64,000 bases of DNA from Dongia_B sp035539215. Lineage in GTDB: Bacteria > Pseudomonadota > Alphaproteobacteria > Dongiales > Dongiaceae. The stretch lies in the NCBI GenBank assembly GCA_035539215.1, contig DATLIX010000024.1:1-64000 (forward strand). The letters run 5' to 3'. Below, piece by piece: positions 7,430-16,509 of this stretch. Made by a program: the position numbers and the translations under genes. Positions within the stretch are counted from its first letter, which is position 1. Each line of letters begins with the position of its first letter. The notes below the pieces were generated by a model. It made no database searches. It was not told the DNA's origin and saw only the letters and a list, made by a program, of their open reading frames with translations.

Positions 7430-9004
7430 TCATGCCTCCAACCCGGCCGCGCGCAGCGCATCGGCGAATATCTTGAGGTCCTGGGGGCGCCGGAACGGGA
7501 GCCATTCAGTAAGGTTGGAGAGCCGCAATGCCGGATCGAGCTGGCGCAGCTGCCGCATCACCTCCCTGGCCTCATCGTCGCGCCCGGCACGCGCATAGCA
7601 GGCGGCGAGGATGCTGATCGGAAAGGCGTGATCCGACAGGTGCCGCGATGCCTTTTCCGCCCAGGACAAGGCGTCCTCCGTGCGGCCCGCCAGGAAATGC
7701 GCCATCGCGGTTCCAACCTCCATCCGATGCATGTCGGGACCGAGCGGGCTCAAACGCATCCCATGAGCGATCCGCTCGATCGCCTCATCCGGCTCGCCGC
7801 GCCAGATTCGCAGGAACCCACCCAGATACCATCCGGCCGCGAGATTCGGGTCCAGCACCAGCGCCCGGTCCAGCAATGCGATGCCGCTGTCGAGATCGCG
7901 CGACAAATGGGCCAGCGCATGCGCGCTCGCCGCCAGAGCCACGGCGTCATCCTGGCCCAATTGCACGGCGCGGCGGGCAAGGCGCGTGCCTTCCGCAATC
8001 TCCCGCTCGAGATCGGTCAGCCAGCGGCTGAGCTTGCGCCAGGAATGGCACCAGGCAGCCATGGCATAGGCCGAAGCGAATTCCGGATCGCGCTGGATTG
8101 CCTCGTAAAACATCGGCATCGCTTCATCGATTGCGCTCCTGGAGACCTGCCGGAATTTCCACATGCCGCGCAGGTAATAGTCGTAGGCGTCGAGGCTTTC
8201 CGTCGGCTTGCGGCGTGCGCGCTCGATCTCCGCTGTCTCCAAGTGCGGCGCCAGCGCGCCGACGATGCTGGCGGCCATCTCGTCCTGCAATTCGAAGAGG
8301 TCATCGAGCGCACTTTCGAAGCGCTCCGACCAGAGGTTCGCGCCTGCCAAGGCATCGACGAGCTGGCCGGTGATCCGCACCCGGTTTGCCGCCTTGCGAA
8401 CACTGCCTTCCAGCACATAGCGCACGCCGAGTTCACGGCCCACCTGCTTCACGTCGACGGCCCGTCCCTTGTAGGTGAAGCTTGAATTGCGCGCGATGAC
8501 GAACAGCCAGCGCATTCGGGACAAGGCCGAGATGATGTCATCCACCACGCCGTCAACGAAGTAATCCTGGCTTGGGTCGCCGCTGAGGTTCAGGAAGGGC
8601 AGGACAGCGATGGAAGGGCGATCCGGAACCGGCAATCCGGTCCCCTCGGGCTGGGCGGCCTCCGCGCCTTCCGATGCGGCGATTTCCGGCGCGGCGGTTT
8701 CCTTTACGTCACCCACGAACCGATAGCCCTTGCGTGCGATCGTACGGACCAGGCGTTGCTCGTCGCCGGTGTCACCGACAGCCCTGCGTACCGCGTTGAT
8801 GTGGCTGGTCAGGGTGGATTCCGAGACGATCCGTCCGCCCCAGACGATATCGATCAGGTTGTCCTTGGTGACGACGCGCTCGCGGTTTTGCACGAGGTAG
8901 ATCAGCAGGTCCAAGACCTGTGGCCCGGTCGCGATCGTCTCGGGTCCATGGGCAAGCTCCCGGCGATCGGGGTCGAGCACAAAGTCCTCAAAATGGTATT
9001 GCAT
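7430..9004 (-). CDS. winged-helix/TPR transcriptional regulator without membrane segment
   Basis: A 524-residue protein in three parts. Residues 1-100 form an OmpR/CadC-type winged helix (DLLIYLVQNRERVVTKDNL, then SHINAVRRAVGD and ARKGYRFVG). Residues about 135-275 match the TolB/FlgO-like domain that often follows it (RPSIAVLPFLNLSGDPSQ). Residues about 280-520 are TPR helices. CadC itself has a transmembrane helix and a periplasmic sensor. Here I see no membrane segment, so it should sense something in the cytoplasm. ATG at 9004 follows a GGAGGAGAC ribosome site; the longer reading frame has no conserved residues. It diverges from the operon starting at 9262 and is the likely regulator. Its 3' part is duplicated at 1-226. 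Confidence 0.88.
   Translation of the reverse strand: MQYHFEDFVLDPDRRELAHGPETIATGPQVLDLLIYLVQNRERVVTKDNLIDIVWGGRIVSESTLTSHINAVRRAVGDTGDEQRLVRTIARKGYRFVGDVKETAAPEIAASEGAEAAQPEGTGLPVPDRPSIAVLPFLNLSGDPSQDYFVDGVVDDIISALSRMRWLFVIARNSSFTYKGRAVDVKQVGRELGVRYVLEGSVRKAANRVRITGQLVDALAGANLWSERFESALDDLFELQDEMAASIVGALAPHLETAEIERARRKPTESLDAYDYYLRGMWKFRQVSRSAIDEAMPMFYEAIQRDPEFASAYAMAAWCHSWRKLSRWLTDLEREIAEGTRLARRAVQLGQDDAVALAASAHALAHLSRDLDSGIALLDRALVLDPNLAAGWYLGGFLRIWRGEPDEAIERIAHGMRLSPLGPDMHRMEVGTAMAHFLAGRTEDALSWAEKASRHLSDHAFPISILAACYARAGRDDEAREVMRQLRQLDPALRLSNLTEWLPFRRPQDLKIFADALRAAGLEA
7455..7680. repeat. source copy of the 226-base direct repeat
   Basis: This internal part of the regulator gene recurs at positions 1-226 in the same orientation with no gaps and only about ten base differences, six of them clustered at 7469-7474. 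The right border is sharp on both copies. Confidence 0.85.
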
Positions 9005-9261
9005 GTCTCCTCCCTGAACGCCCGTTCCTGGATAGGAGTCTAAGCCCAAGAAAGCGGGCTCAAGCGATGTCCAAGCAAATAGCTGACCGGCTTCCGCGGA
9101 GATGAGGCCCGTTGCGTATACGCCCCTCTCGTCAGGCGATACTACCGCGACCTCGGGCATCATTGGACAAAAAACCAAGGCAATTTGGACGCCGCGGCAA
9201 AGTCTTTGCGCGCGCGCTCGGTCATGCTCCGTCCATCAACCCCTCGGATGGAGAAGCAGTC

Positions 9262-10005
9262 ATGAAGATCGTTGTCATCGGCGGTACCGGCCTCATCGGC
9301 AGCAAGGTGGTCTCGAATCTGCGTCAGAAGGGCCACGAGGTCATCGCGGCGACACCCAGCACCGGCGTCAATACCGTCACCGGCGAAGGGTTGCCCGACG
9401 CTCTCGCCGGCGCGCAGATCGTCATCGACGTCGCGAATTCCCCTTCATTCGCGGACGACGCCGTCATGAACTTCTTCAAGACGGCGGGCCGCAACCTGGC
9501 CGCGGCGGAGAAGGTTGCCGGCGTGCGTCATCACATCGCCCTTTCGGTGGTCGGCAGCGACCGACTGCCTGAAAGCGGCTACCTTCGCGCGAAGGTCGCC
9601 CAGGAAGAGCTGATCAAGTCATCCGGAATTCCCTACACGATCATCCGTTCCACCCAGTTCTTCGAGTTCCTCGGCGGGATCGCGCAGTCAGCGACCGATG
9701 GTCAGACCGTTCGCCTCTCGCCCGCCCACCTGCAGCCCGTCGCGTCCGAGGACGTCGCCGCTTTGGTGACCAAGGTCGCAACCATGGCACCGGCGAACGG
9801 CGTGATCGAATTGGCCGGACCGGAGCGTATCGGTCTTGACGATCTCGTCCGCCGCTATCTCACGGCAAAGCAGGATACCCGCAAGGTGGTCACCGACGTC
9901 CACGCGCGCTATTTCGGCACGGAGCTGAACGACAAGTCCCTTACCCCCGGCGATAACCCGCAGATCGGCTCCACGTCATTCGAAACCTGGCTCGCCCAGG
10001 CGTAG
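9262..10005 (+). CDS. NmrA-like NAD(P)-binding SDR-family protein
   Basis: This 247-residue atypical SDR begins MKIVVIGGTGLIGS, with the dinucleotide motif GGTGLIG at residues 7-13. It lacks the YxxxK pair of classical SDRs. It continues with the features of NmrA/YtfG-like proteins (HHIALSVVGSDRLPESGYLRAK near residue 95, a substrate-side helix, a C-terminal Rossmann extension). Such proteins are either NAD(P)H-quinone reductases or redox-state sensors. ATG at 9262 has GGAGAAG upstream. It is the first gene of a four-gene co-directional group with a cupin, an NDH-2-like flavoprotein and an acetoacetate decarboxylase, facing the winged-helix/TPR regulator. Confidence 0.88.
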   Translation: MKIVVIGGTGLIGSKVVSNLRQKGHEVIAATPSTGVNTVTGEGLPDALAGAQIVIDVANSPSFADDAVMNFFKTAGRNLAAAEKVAGVRHHIALSVVGSDRLPESGYLRAKVAQEELIKSSGIPYTIIRSTQFFEFLGGIAQSATDGQTVRLSPAHLQPVASEDVAALVTKVATMAPANGVIELAGPERIGLDDLVRRYLTAKQDTRKVVTDVHARYFGTELNDKSLTPGDNPQIGSTSFETWLAQA

Positions 10006-10079
10006 AGCCGGATCCAAAACGTAAATCCGAGCGCCGGCGGTTCAGGCACAGGCACTCACCTCAATCCAGGAGTCGAAAA

Positions 10080-10496
10080 ATGTTCACGCGCCTCGTCTGC
10101 GGGATCTTTCTCGCCACGCTCGCTCTCACTCCCGCTTCGGCCAACGACCCGATCGCGGCAAGATCCAAGGTGACCTTGGTATTCGACCATACGCTGCCGA
10201 ATGTACCCGGCAAGAGCATGAAAGGGGTGCTCGTCGAATACGCACCCGGCGGCTCGTCACCGGCGCATACCCATCCGCATTCAGCGTTCATCTATGCGAC
10301 GGTCCTGGAAGGCGCGATCCGCAGCCAGGTCAACGATGGTCCGGTGAAGGTATATCGCGCCGGCGAGAGCTTTGCCGAACTGCCGGGGGACCATCACAGC
10401 GTCAGTGCAAATGCCAGCGATACACAACCCGCACGCCTGCTGGCCGTCTTCGTTGTCGACACGAACGAAACGAATCTCGTGACCGCCGACAAATAG
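10080..10496 (+). CDS. exported cupin-domain protein
   Basis: This 138-residue protein has a signal peptide (residues 1-21, cleavage after ASA) followed by one small cupin. His63, His65 and His67 (PAHTHPH) and His105-106 (PGDHHS) occupy the two conserved cupin metal motifs. Similar periplasmic cupins stand beside redox operons in many proteobacteria, without a proven substrate. The gene lies 74 bases after the NmrA-like gene, and a GGAG sequence sits upstream of ATG at 10080. A metal ion and a small ligand are likely, but the reaction is unknown. Confidence 0.85.
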   Translation: MFTRLVCGIFLATLALTPASANDPIAARSKVTLVFDHTLPNVPGKSMKGVLVEYAPGGSSPAHTHPHSAFIYATVLEGAIRSQVNDGPVKVYRAGESFAELPGDHHSVSANASDTQPARLLAVFVVDTNETNLVTADK

Positions 10497-10612
10497 CAGG
10501 CCGCCCCACGATCTCTGCACCGACCAACAAGGTGGCCCTCGCCGCCGGCCGCTGCCGCGACCTTAACCGGGCCATGGCGCGAACATCGTCAACATGAACC
10601 AAGGAGCCTATC

Positions 10613-11824
10613 ATGACCAAACGCATCGTTATCATCGGCGCCGGCTTTGCCGGAATGTTCAGCGCGCTGTCGGCAGCCCGGCTTCGCGACATCCAGGGCG
10701 TATCGCCCGCTGACCTCGAGATCGCCGTCGTTGCCCCGGAACCTGTGATGACGGTGCGTCCGCGGCTCTACGAGAACGCGCCGGCAGAGATGGTGGCGCC
10801 ACTTGGAGAACTGTTCCAGTCGACCGATGTCCGCTTCGTGCACGGGTCGGTTGAAACGATAGATTGCGCCGGCGACCGGATCGTCCTGACTGCGCCGGAC
10901 GGCACGCCGTCGGAGCTGTCGTATGACCGGCTGATCCTCGCCGCCGGCAGCCGCCTGGCCCGGCCACCGCTACCCGGCCTTGCCGACTTCGCCTTCAGCG
11001 TCGATCGGCGCGACGAGGCAGCCGCGCTCGACCGGCACGTACGCGCCCTTGCCTCCCGCCCCGCATCAGCCGAACGCGATACGGTGGTCATCGCCGGCGG
11101 TGGTTTCACCGGCATCGAGACCGCCGCCGAGTTCCCGGCAAAGCTGCGCGACGTCCTCGGCCCGGAGGCAGCGGTTCGCGTGATCATTGTGGAACGGAAC
11201 GATGCCATTGGTCCCGATCTCGGGCCGGGTCCGCGGCCGGTGATCGAGGAGGCTCTCAAGCACCTGGGTATCGAAAGCCGCCTCGGCGTGTCAGTCGCTG
11301 CTGTCGACGCGCATGGCGTGACGCTCGCCGATGGCGAGCGGATCGAGAGCGCGACCGTGGTATGGACGGGCGGCGTGCGGGCGACGACTCTTACCGAGCA
11401 GGTACCTTCCGAGCGCGACAGGCAGGGGCGGCTTCTCGTCGACAGCGATTTGCGCGTGCCCGGCGCGCCGCGCATCTTCGCAACCGGCGACGCGGCGAAC
11501 GCCGCGACGGACGACGCGGGCAACCGCACGCTGATGTCGTGCCAGCACGCCCTGCCGCTCGGCAAATCGGCGGGCAACAATGCCGCCGCCGATCTGCTGG
11601 GCCTCCCGACGATGCCCTATGCCCAATCGGCCTATGGAACATGCCTCGACCTGGGGCCGTGGGGAGCCGTGGTGACCCAGGGCTGGAACCGGGTCGTGCA
11701 GATGACCGGAGCCGAAGCCAAGGCGATGAAGAGACAAATCAACTCGGTGTGGATCTACCCGCCAAAGGCCGATCGTGCGGAAGCGTTCGCCGCCGCAGAG
11801 CCGGGAAAATTCGCGGTGGTCTGA
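10613..11824 (+). CDS. FAD/NAD(P)-dependent oxidoreductase, NDH-2-like
   Basis: This 403-residue flavoprotein belongs to the pyridine-nucleotide disulfide oxidoreductase fold. The FAD motif GAGFAG is at residues 9-14, the NAD(P) motif GGGFTG at 162-167, and the second FAD motif (RIFATGDAA) is near residue 290. The overall order and the late CLDLGPWGAV segment resemble type II NADH dehydrogenases and the sulfide-quinone/AIF-like group. I see no redox-active CxxC pair and no clear C-terminal membrane helix. It probably oxidises NAD(P)H and passes electrons to a quinone or other small acceptor. It is the third gene of its group. Confidence 0.88.
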   Translation: MTKRIVIIGAGFAGMFSALSAARLRDIQGVSPADLEIAVVAPEPVMTVRPRLYENAPAEMVAPLGELFQSTDVRFVHGSVETIDCAGDRIVLTAPDGTPSELSYDRLILAAGSRLARPPLPGLADFAFSVDRRDEAAALDRHVRALASRPASAERDTVVIAGGGFTGIETAAEFPAKLRDVLGPEAAVRVIIVERNDAIGPDLGPGPRPVIEEALKHLGIESRLGVSVAAVDAHGVTLADGERIESATVVWTGGVRATTLTEQVPSERDRQGRLLVDSDLRVPGAPRIFATGDAANAATDDAGNRTLMSCQHALPLGKSAGNNAAADLLGLPTMPYAQSAYGTCLDLGPWGAVVTQGWNRVVQMTGAEAKAMKRQINSVWIYPPKADRAEAFAAAEPGKFAVV

Positions 11825-11912
11825 CCCACTCCGATTCGGCCGCGGGGTCATCCCCTCCCCGCGGCCGAACCCTTGCGCCAATCGAAACAAGATTAAGACG
11901 GAGCAGATCGCA

Positions 11913-12650
11913 ATGGATCGCGAGACCGTTCGGAAGACCGCGTTCGCCATGCCGCTGACCAGCCCGGCCTTTCCGCCAGGACCCTACCGGTTTGTCGACC
12001 GCGCTTACTTCATCATCCAGTACCGGACCGACCCCGAGGCACTGCGGCGGGTGGTGCCCGAGCCGCTCGCGATCCTCGAGCCAGTGGTGAACTACGAATT
12101 CATCCGCATGCCGGATTCGACCGGCTTCGGCGATTATGCCGAGAGCGGCCAGGTCATCCCGGTCTCCTACCAGGGCCAGGTCGGCGGCTACACCCATCAG
12201 ATGTTTCTGAACGATCACCCGCCAATCGCCGGCGGACGCGAGCTGTGGGGCTTTCCCAAGAAGCTGGCGCAGCCGACGCTGGCGGTCGAGACAGACACCC
12301 TGGTCGGCACGTTGAGCTACGGATCGGTCCGCATCGTCACCGGCACGATGGGCTACAAGCACCGCTCCCTTGACTTCGAAGCCGAAGCCAAGCGGCTGGC
12401 GGCGCCGAACTTTCTGCTCAAGATCATCCCACATGTCGACGGCACCGCGCGCGTCTGCGAACTGGTGCGCTTCCGGCTGGAGAACATCATCGTGAAGGGA
12501 GCGTGGAGCGGGCCGGCGACGCTGGACCTGCACCCCCACGCGCTGGCACCGGTTGCCGAGCTACCGGTGCTGGAAGTTCTGTCGGCCAAGCATCTGGTCG
12601 CCGACCTGACGCTCGGTCTCGGCACGGTGGTGCACGACTACCTGACCTAA
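11913..12650 (+). CDS. acetoacetate decarboxylase family protein
   Basis: This is a 245-residue member of the ADC fold. The segment GGRELWGFPKK carries Lys116 and Lys117, matching the Schiff-base lysine and the neighbouring lysine that lowers its pKa in clostridial acetoacetate decarboxylase. The length matches the family. I chose ATG at 11913, which gives MDRETVRKT; the longer frame from 11775 overlaps the previous gene. It follows the NDH-2-like gene by 88 bases. No CoA-transferase or other acetone-pathway gene is next to it, so a different beta-keto acid substrate, or one of the ADC-like enzymes with hydratase or aldolase activity, is possible. Confidence 0.88.
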   Translation: MDRETVRKTAFAMPLTSPAFPPGPYRFVDRAYFIIQYRTDPEALRRVVPEPLAILEPVVNYEFIRMPDSTGFGDYAESGQVIPVSYQGQVGGYTHQMFLNDHPPIAGGRELWGFPKKLAQPTLAVETDTLVGTLSYGSVRIVTGTMGYKHRSLDFEAEAKRLAAPNFLLKIIPHVDGTARVCELVRFRLENIIVKGAWSGPATLDLHPHALAPVAELPVLEVLSAKHLVADLTLGLGTVVHDYLT

Positions 12651-12713
12651 ATCCCACCCGACCAATCGCCACATGCCGCAATCGCTGGAATGACCGTGTT
12701 TAGGGAGAAGAAG

Positions 12714-12821
12714 ATGCGCAGACTGAACCGAAAGCAGCTTATCGACGCCGCCCTACCCGTCGAGGTGCCGCGTTACGACGAGATCGCCCTCGCGGTCGAC
12801 GGAGCCTGGACCGCGCAGTAG
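12714..12821 (+). pseudogene. 35-codon ORF with strong ribosome site, probable truncated gene
   Basis: An ORF of 35 codons (start MRRLNRKQLIDAALP, end AVDGAWTAQ) follows the decarboxylase by 63 bases and has AGGGAGAAG directly upstream of ATG at 12714. Its residues look like normal coding sequence and like the beginning of a longer protein, and it then stops at TAG. I cannot name the family. It may be the surviving 5' end of a fifth operon gene whose remainder has been lost. Confidence 0.4.
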
Positions 12822-13136
12822 GGCATTTTTCAGCCATCAATCAGGCACCTCCATCATTGCCCGCGAGGACCAGGTCGCATCGTCCGCGTTGCATCGTTGC
12901 CGGCCAGGGGACGGTCGGCAGCGAACGCTGTCGTCCGGGCCAGAATCCATCGCCAGAATAGATCGTTTCGTTCGCAGCGATCTATTTGAAACAGCCGCCT
13001 GAACGTCCGATTATACGCCGGTGACGGGGTGCCTGAGCCGATCCCGGGCCGCGATAGGCGCTGCGTTTCGTCATCGCGCTTTAGTCCGTCACGACAGATG
13101 ACCGCGCGATCAAGCCGCCGATGCAGGAAAACGGGC
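12822..13136. other. intergenic region, 315 bases
   Basis: I see no gene. The region must hold the promoter of the cyclase gene at 13137. The reading frame of the cyclase stays open upstream to 13029 but has no conserved residues there. Confidence 0.4.
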
Positions 13137-14354
13137 ATGCCCATCACCGCCGACGAAAGCAGCCAGGATATTCCCGGGTATCGTCTCTTCGACATCATTG
13201 AATGGCTCTCGAGCCATGAAAGCCGTGACCTTGACGAAGCCGGACTGATCACCGGCCTCGGCGAAAGGCTGCAAGCCTTGCCGCTGCAGGTTGACTGCAT
13301 CGCCCTCTACCTGCGCGCGCTGCATCCGGAGATTCGGGCGCGCCTCATCGTCTGGTCACGAGAAAAGGCGGCAGAGAGCCATGACCGTACCCATGCGATG
13401 CAGCACATCGTGGCATTCCCCGGGAGCCCGTTCCGCGCGGCGATGGAAACAGGCAGATGGCAGCGGGTGCGCGCCGATACCGACGAAAGGATCATCGATC
13501 AGCTGGAGATATTCCGCGGTCGCGGAATGACGGAACTGCTTGCCGCCCCGTTGCCGGTGGATCACGGGCCGGCGAGCGCCATCGTCTTTGCCACGCGGGG
13601 CGCAGGCGGTTATACGGCCGGCGCCCGCCAGGCGCTCGAACGCATCCAGCCGGCTTTGAGCAATGCCTGCGAACTGCGACTCTTGCGCCGCGCCGAGGCG
13701 TCGATCCTCGACACCTATATCGGCCCCATGACCGGCCGGCGGATTCTCGCCGGGCATATCCGGCGCGGTGAAGTAGAGAGCCTCGAAGCCGCCCTGCTGT
13801 TGTGCGATCTGCGCGATTTCACCGGATCGTCGAACCGGTTGGCGCCGGCACAGATCCTCGAACTTCTCAACCGCTATTTCGACGAAGTGGTGCCGGCGAT
13901 TACCGACCATGGCGGCGAGGTCGTCAAATTCATAGGCGATGCCGTTCTTGCTTTCTTCCATTGCGATGAAGGTCCGGTGGCCAGCTGTACCGCAGCCTTG
14001 CGGGCCGCCAACAGCATCCAGGCTCGCCTTGCCGATGCGCGGAGCGACCTCGGCAGATTGCGCGCCGGGGTGGCGCTCCATCACGGCGAAATGAGCTACG
14101 GAAATATCGGCGCCGGGCGGCGGCTCGATTTCACGGTTATCGGCCGGGATGTCAATCTCCTGAGCCGCATACAGGGCGTTTGCGGCGCGACCGACCAGGC
14201 GCTACTCATGTCGGATCGCTTCGCGGCCTTGCTCGGCCAGGAAGACCGCCAGTCGGCCGGCCGATTTGTCCTCAAAGGTTTCGCCCAGCCGGTCGAGCTC
14301 TTCACGGCAGCGCAGGGAAAGACACCGATATCGCCGCCCATCCCTATGGCTTGA
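13137..14354 (+). CDS. class III adenylate/guanylate cyclase with N-terminal GAF-like domain
   Basis: This is a 405-residue soluble cyclase. Residues about 20-185 look like a GAF-type sensor region, and residues about 215-385 form the class III catalytic domain. All key residues are visible: metal aspartates Asp224 (LLCDLRDFT) and Asp268 (FIGDAVLAF), adenine-specifying Lys264 and Asp331 (RLDFTVIG), and transition-state Asn340 and Arg344 (NLLSRIQG). The Lys/Asp pair predicts cAMP rather than cGMP as product. ATG at 13137 gives the protein start MPITADESS. It ends 27 bases before the 3' end of the convergent ABC ATPase gene. A link to the sugar locus next door is possible but not shown. Confidence 0.9.
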   Translation: MPITADESSQDIPGYRLFDIIEWLSSHESRDLDEAGLITGLGERLQALPLQVDCIALYLRALHPEIRARLIVWSREKAAESHDRTHAMQHIVAFPGSPFRAAMETGRWQRVRADTDERIIDQLEIFRGRGMTELLAAPLPVDHGPASAIVFATRGAGGYTAGARQALERIQPALSNACELRLLRRAEASILDTYIGPMTGRRILAGHIRRGEVESLEAALLLCDLRDFTGSSNRLAPAQILELLNRYFDEVVPAITDHGGEVVKFIGDAVLAFFHCDEGPVASCTAALRAANSIQARLADARSDLGRLRAGVALHHGEMSYGNIGAGRRLDFTVIGRDVNLLSRIQGVCGATDQALLMSDRFAALLGQEDRQSAGRFVLKGFAQPVELFTAAQGKTPISPPIPMA

Positions 14355-14381
14355 CGGCAATGCCGGCCGGCAACTGACGCC

Positions 14382-15458
14382 TCATAGGCGATTGCCTGTC
14401 TGCGCGTCGAAGACATGGAGCATCTCCGGCGCCAGATGGAAATCCGTCGTCTTGTCGACCTGCAGGTCCGTACGCCGAGCGGAAACCGCGATGATACTGG
14501 TTGCGTGCAGCTTGCCATAGATATGCGTCTCGGCACCCGTCGGCTCCACCAGATCGACCGTCACCGGCAGACTGACCGACTGGCCATTTGTCCTGGCGAC
14601 AGAAAGGTGTTCCGGCCGCACCCCGGCAACGACCGGCGTGTCATGAGGCGCGCTCACCGATCGCCCCAAGGCGATCTCGATCCCTGCCATCCGCACGAAC
14701 GATTCCTCGCCGCGCTGCTGCAGAACGCCATCGATCAGGTTCATGGCCGGAGAACCGATGAAGGTTGCCACGAACAGATTCCGCGGACTGTCATAGACTT
14801 CCAGCGGTGCGCCCACCTGCTCTACCCGGCCGCTATTCATGACGACGATGCGGTCCGACATCGTCATCGCCTCCATCTGGTCATGCGTGACATAGATCGA
14901 TGTCGTTCCCAGACGTTTTTGCAAAGCGCGGATCTCGCCCCGCATCTGTACCCGGAGCTTGGTATCCAGATTGGAAAGCGGTTCGTCGAACAGGAATACC
15001 GAAGGCTGGCGCACGATGGCGCGGCCCATGGCGACGCGCTGGCGTTGGCCGCCTGAGAGGGCGCGCGGTAGGCGATCGAGATAGGGACTGAGATCCAGCA
15101 GAGCTGCGGCTGCCTCCACCGCCTTGCGGATATCCGCCTTCGGCACCTTACGCAGATGCAGGCTGAAGCCCATGTTGTCGGCCACGGTCATATGCGGATA
15201 GAGCGCATAGTTCTGAAACACCATCGCCACGTCGCGATCCTTCGGGGCGACAGCGTCCATCACCTGGCCGCCCAGCCGGATCGATCCGGCAGTCAGGCTT
15301 TCCAGCCCGGCGATGATCCGCAGCAGAGTCGATTTGCCGCAGCCGGATCCCCCTACCAAGGAGACAAATTCGCCATCCCTGATCTTGAGATCAATCCCAT
15401 GCAGCACCTGGATCGCGCCATAGCTCTTGCGCAGGTTGATAATCTCGACATCCGCCAT
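14382..15458 (-). CDS. sugar ABC transporter ATP-binding protein (UgpC/MsmK type)
   Basis: This 358-residue ATPase has Walker A GGSGCGKST (Lys42), Q-loop Gln82, signature LSGGQ at 134-138, Walker B FLFDEP (Asp158, Glu159) and H-loop His192. A TOBE-type regulatory domain fills residues about 235-358, as in importers of the carbohydrate uptake (CUT1) group. ATG at 15458 gives MADVEIINLRKSYG, the usual start of this group. It is the last gene of the sugar operon, 60 bases after the SIS gene. It should energise the two permeases encoded at 16510-18293. Confidence 0.94.
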   Translation of the reverse strand: MADVEIINLRKSYGAIQVLHGIDLKIRDGEFVSLVGGSGCGKSTLLRIIAGLESLTAGSIRLGGQVMDAVAPKDRDVAMVFQNYALYPHMTVADNMGFSLHLRKVPKADIRKAVEAAAALLDLSPYLDRLPRALSGGQRQRVAMGRAIVRQPSVFLFDEPLSNLDTKLRVQMRGEIRALQKRLGTTSIYVTHDQMEAMTMSDRIVVMNSGRVEQVGAPLEVYDSPRNLFVATFIGSPAMNLIDGVLQQRGEESFVRMAGIEIALGRSVSAPHDTPVVAGVRPEHLSVARTNGQSVSLPVTVDLVEPTGAETHIYGKLHATSIIAVSARRTDLQVDKTTDFHLAPEMLHVFDAQTGNRL

Positions 15459-15518
15459 CGATAACTCCGGCAATAGGGGCCGGCGGCCGCCGCCTGAGGC
15501 GGCCGAGCCCAGGCACAA

Positions 15519-16472
15519 TCAGGAAAGCACGACGACCTTGTTCAGGTGGCGCGGCGCCGCCGTATCGAGGCCGAGTTCGCCGGCCACCCGCTCACCCAGG
15601 ATCTGCAAGGCCGGCAGGATCGCCAGCGCCCGCTGCGGCCCCTCCGCCGATACGGGGATCGACAGATCGCCAGGCCCGCCGAAGCCGACCAGATAGGCGC
15701 CCTTGCTGCGGATCTCTTGCGCGACCTTGGCTTCTTCATCCAGCGTATCGGGACTGTACATCATCAGGACGAAGGTCTTCTGGTCCACCAGGCTGATCGG
15801 ACCGTGACGGTATTCCATCGGATGGAAAGCCTGCGAATATGAGAGGCTCATTTCCTGCAGTTTCAAGGCACCCTCCGCGGCCAGGCCGTAGAGAAAGCCG
15901 GCACCCAGATAGACGAAATGCGAGCGCCGCTTGATGATCGCCGGCAGGGCCTTGGTCATGGCCGCCAGATTGTCCTTGGCCGCCTGCACCACGGCGGGGC
16001 TCACCGTGGCACCCGCAAGGCGCAGCCCGACCAGCAGCATCAGGCTGGCCGAAGCGGTCATCACGATCCCCTCCTCGGCATGGGTCTCTGCATAGACCAC
16101 CGTTTCGGCTGCCTTGGCCAGCGAGCTGTCCCTGGCGCAGACGATGGCGAGCGTCTTGATGCCGGCCTGGCGGCTGACCTCGACGGCCTGCACGGTCTCG
16201 GTGGATTCCCCGCTGCGGGACAGGGCGATCACGCAGATATCGCTTTGACTGGCGAGATAGGCGCCGCGCCGGCGCGCCCATTCGCCGCCCGGCACGGCGA
16301 TCGCGTTCTTGCCGCAGAGGTTGAAGCTCGAGGCGACGATCTGCGCCAGATAATATGATGTGCCGCAACCGACGATCACATAGGTACTGGCCTTGATTGC
16401 CGGCAAGGACAGGGTCAGCGCCTTTTCCCAGAAGGGAAACTGTTCGACAATAACGCGTTCGGTGACATTCAT
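15519..16472 (-). CDS. SIS-domain amino-sugar phosphate deaminase/isomerase
   Basis: This 317-residue protein consists of the two SIS domains of GlmS without the glutaminase half. The first has CGTSYY at 36-41 and the phosphate-binding SRSGES at 85-90. The second has EGALKLQEM and EYRHGPIS, matching the catalytic Glu and the loop His of GlmS isomerase domains. Stand-alone proteins of this kind (NagB-II, AgaS, FrlB) deaminate or isomerise an amino-sugar phosphate. In this locus the likely reaction is galactosamine- or glucosamine-6-phosphate to a ketose phosphate plus ammonia. It sits between the inner permease gene (37 bases) and the ATPase gene. Confidence 0.88.
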   Translation of the reverse strand: MNVTERVIVEQFPFWEKALTLSLPAIKASTYVIVGCGTSYYLAQIVASSFNLCGKNAIAVPGGEWARRRGAYLASQSDICVIALSRSGESTETVQAVEVSRQAGIKTLAIVCARDSSLAKAAETVVYAETHAEEGIVMTASASLMLLVGLRLAGATVSPAVVQAAKDNLAAMTKALPAIIKRRSHFVYLGAGFLYGLAAEGALKLQEMSLSYSQAFHPMEYRHGPISLVDQKTFVLMMYSPDTLDEEAKVAQEIRSKGAYLVGFGGPGDLSIPVSAEGPQRALAILPALQILGERVAGELGLDTAAPRHLNKVVVLS

Positions 16473-16509
16473 CGTCTGGACTTCCTTCGATGTGGAGATG
16501 GGGAGTTGG

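Noticed and set aside
12714..12821. Reading the 35-codon ORF as a mannitol-dehydrogenase start
   Set aside because: Only a few N-terminal residues look similar, which is too little to name a family.
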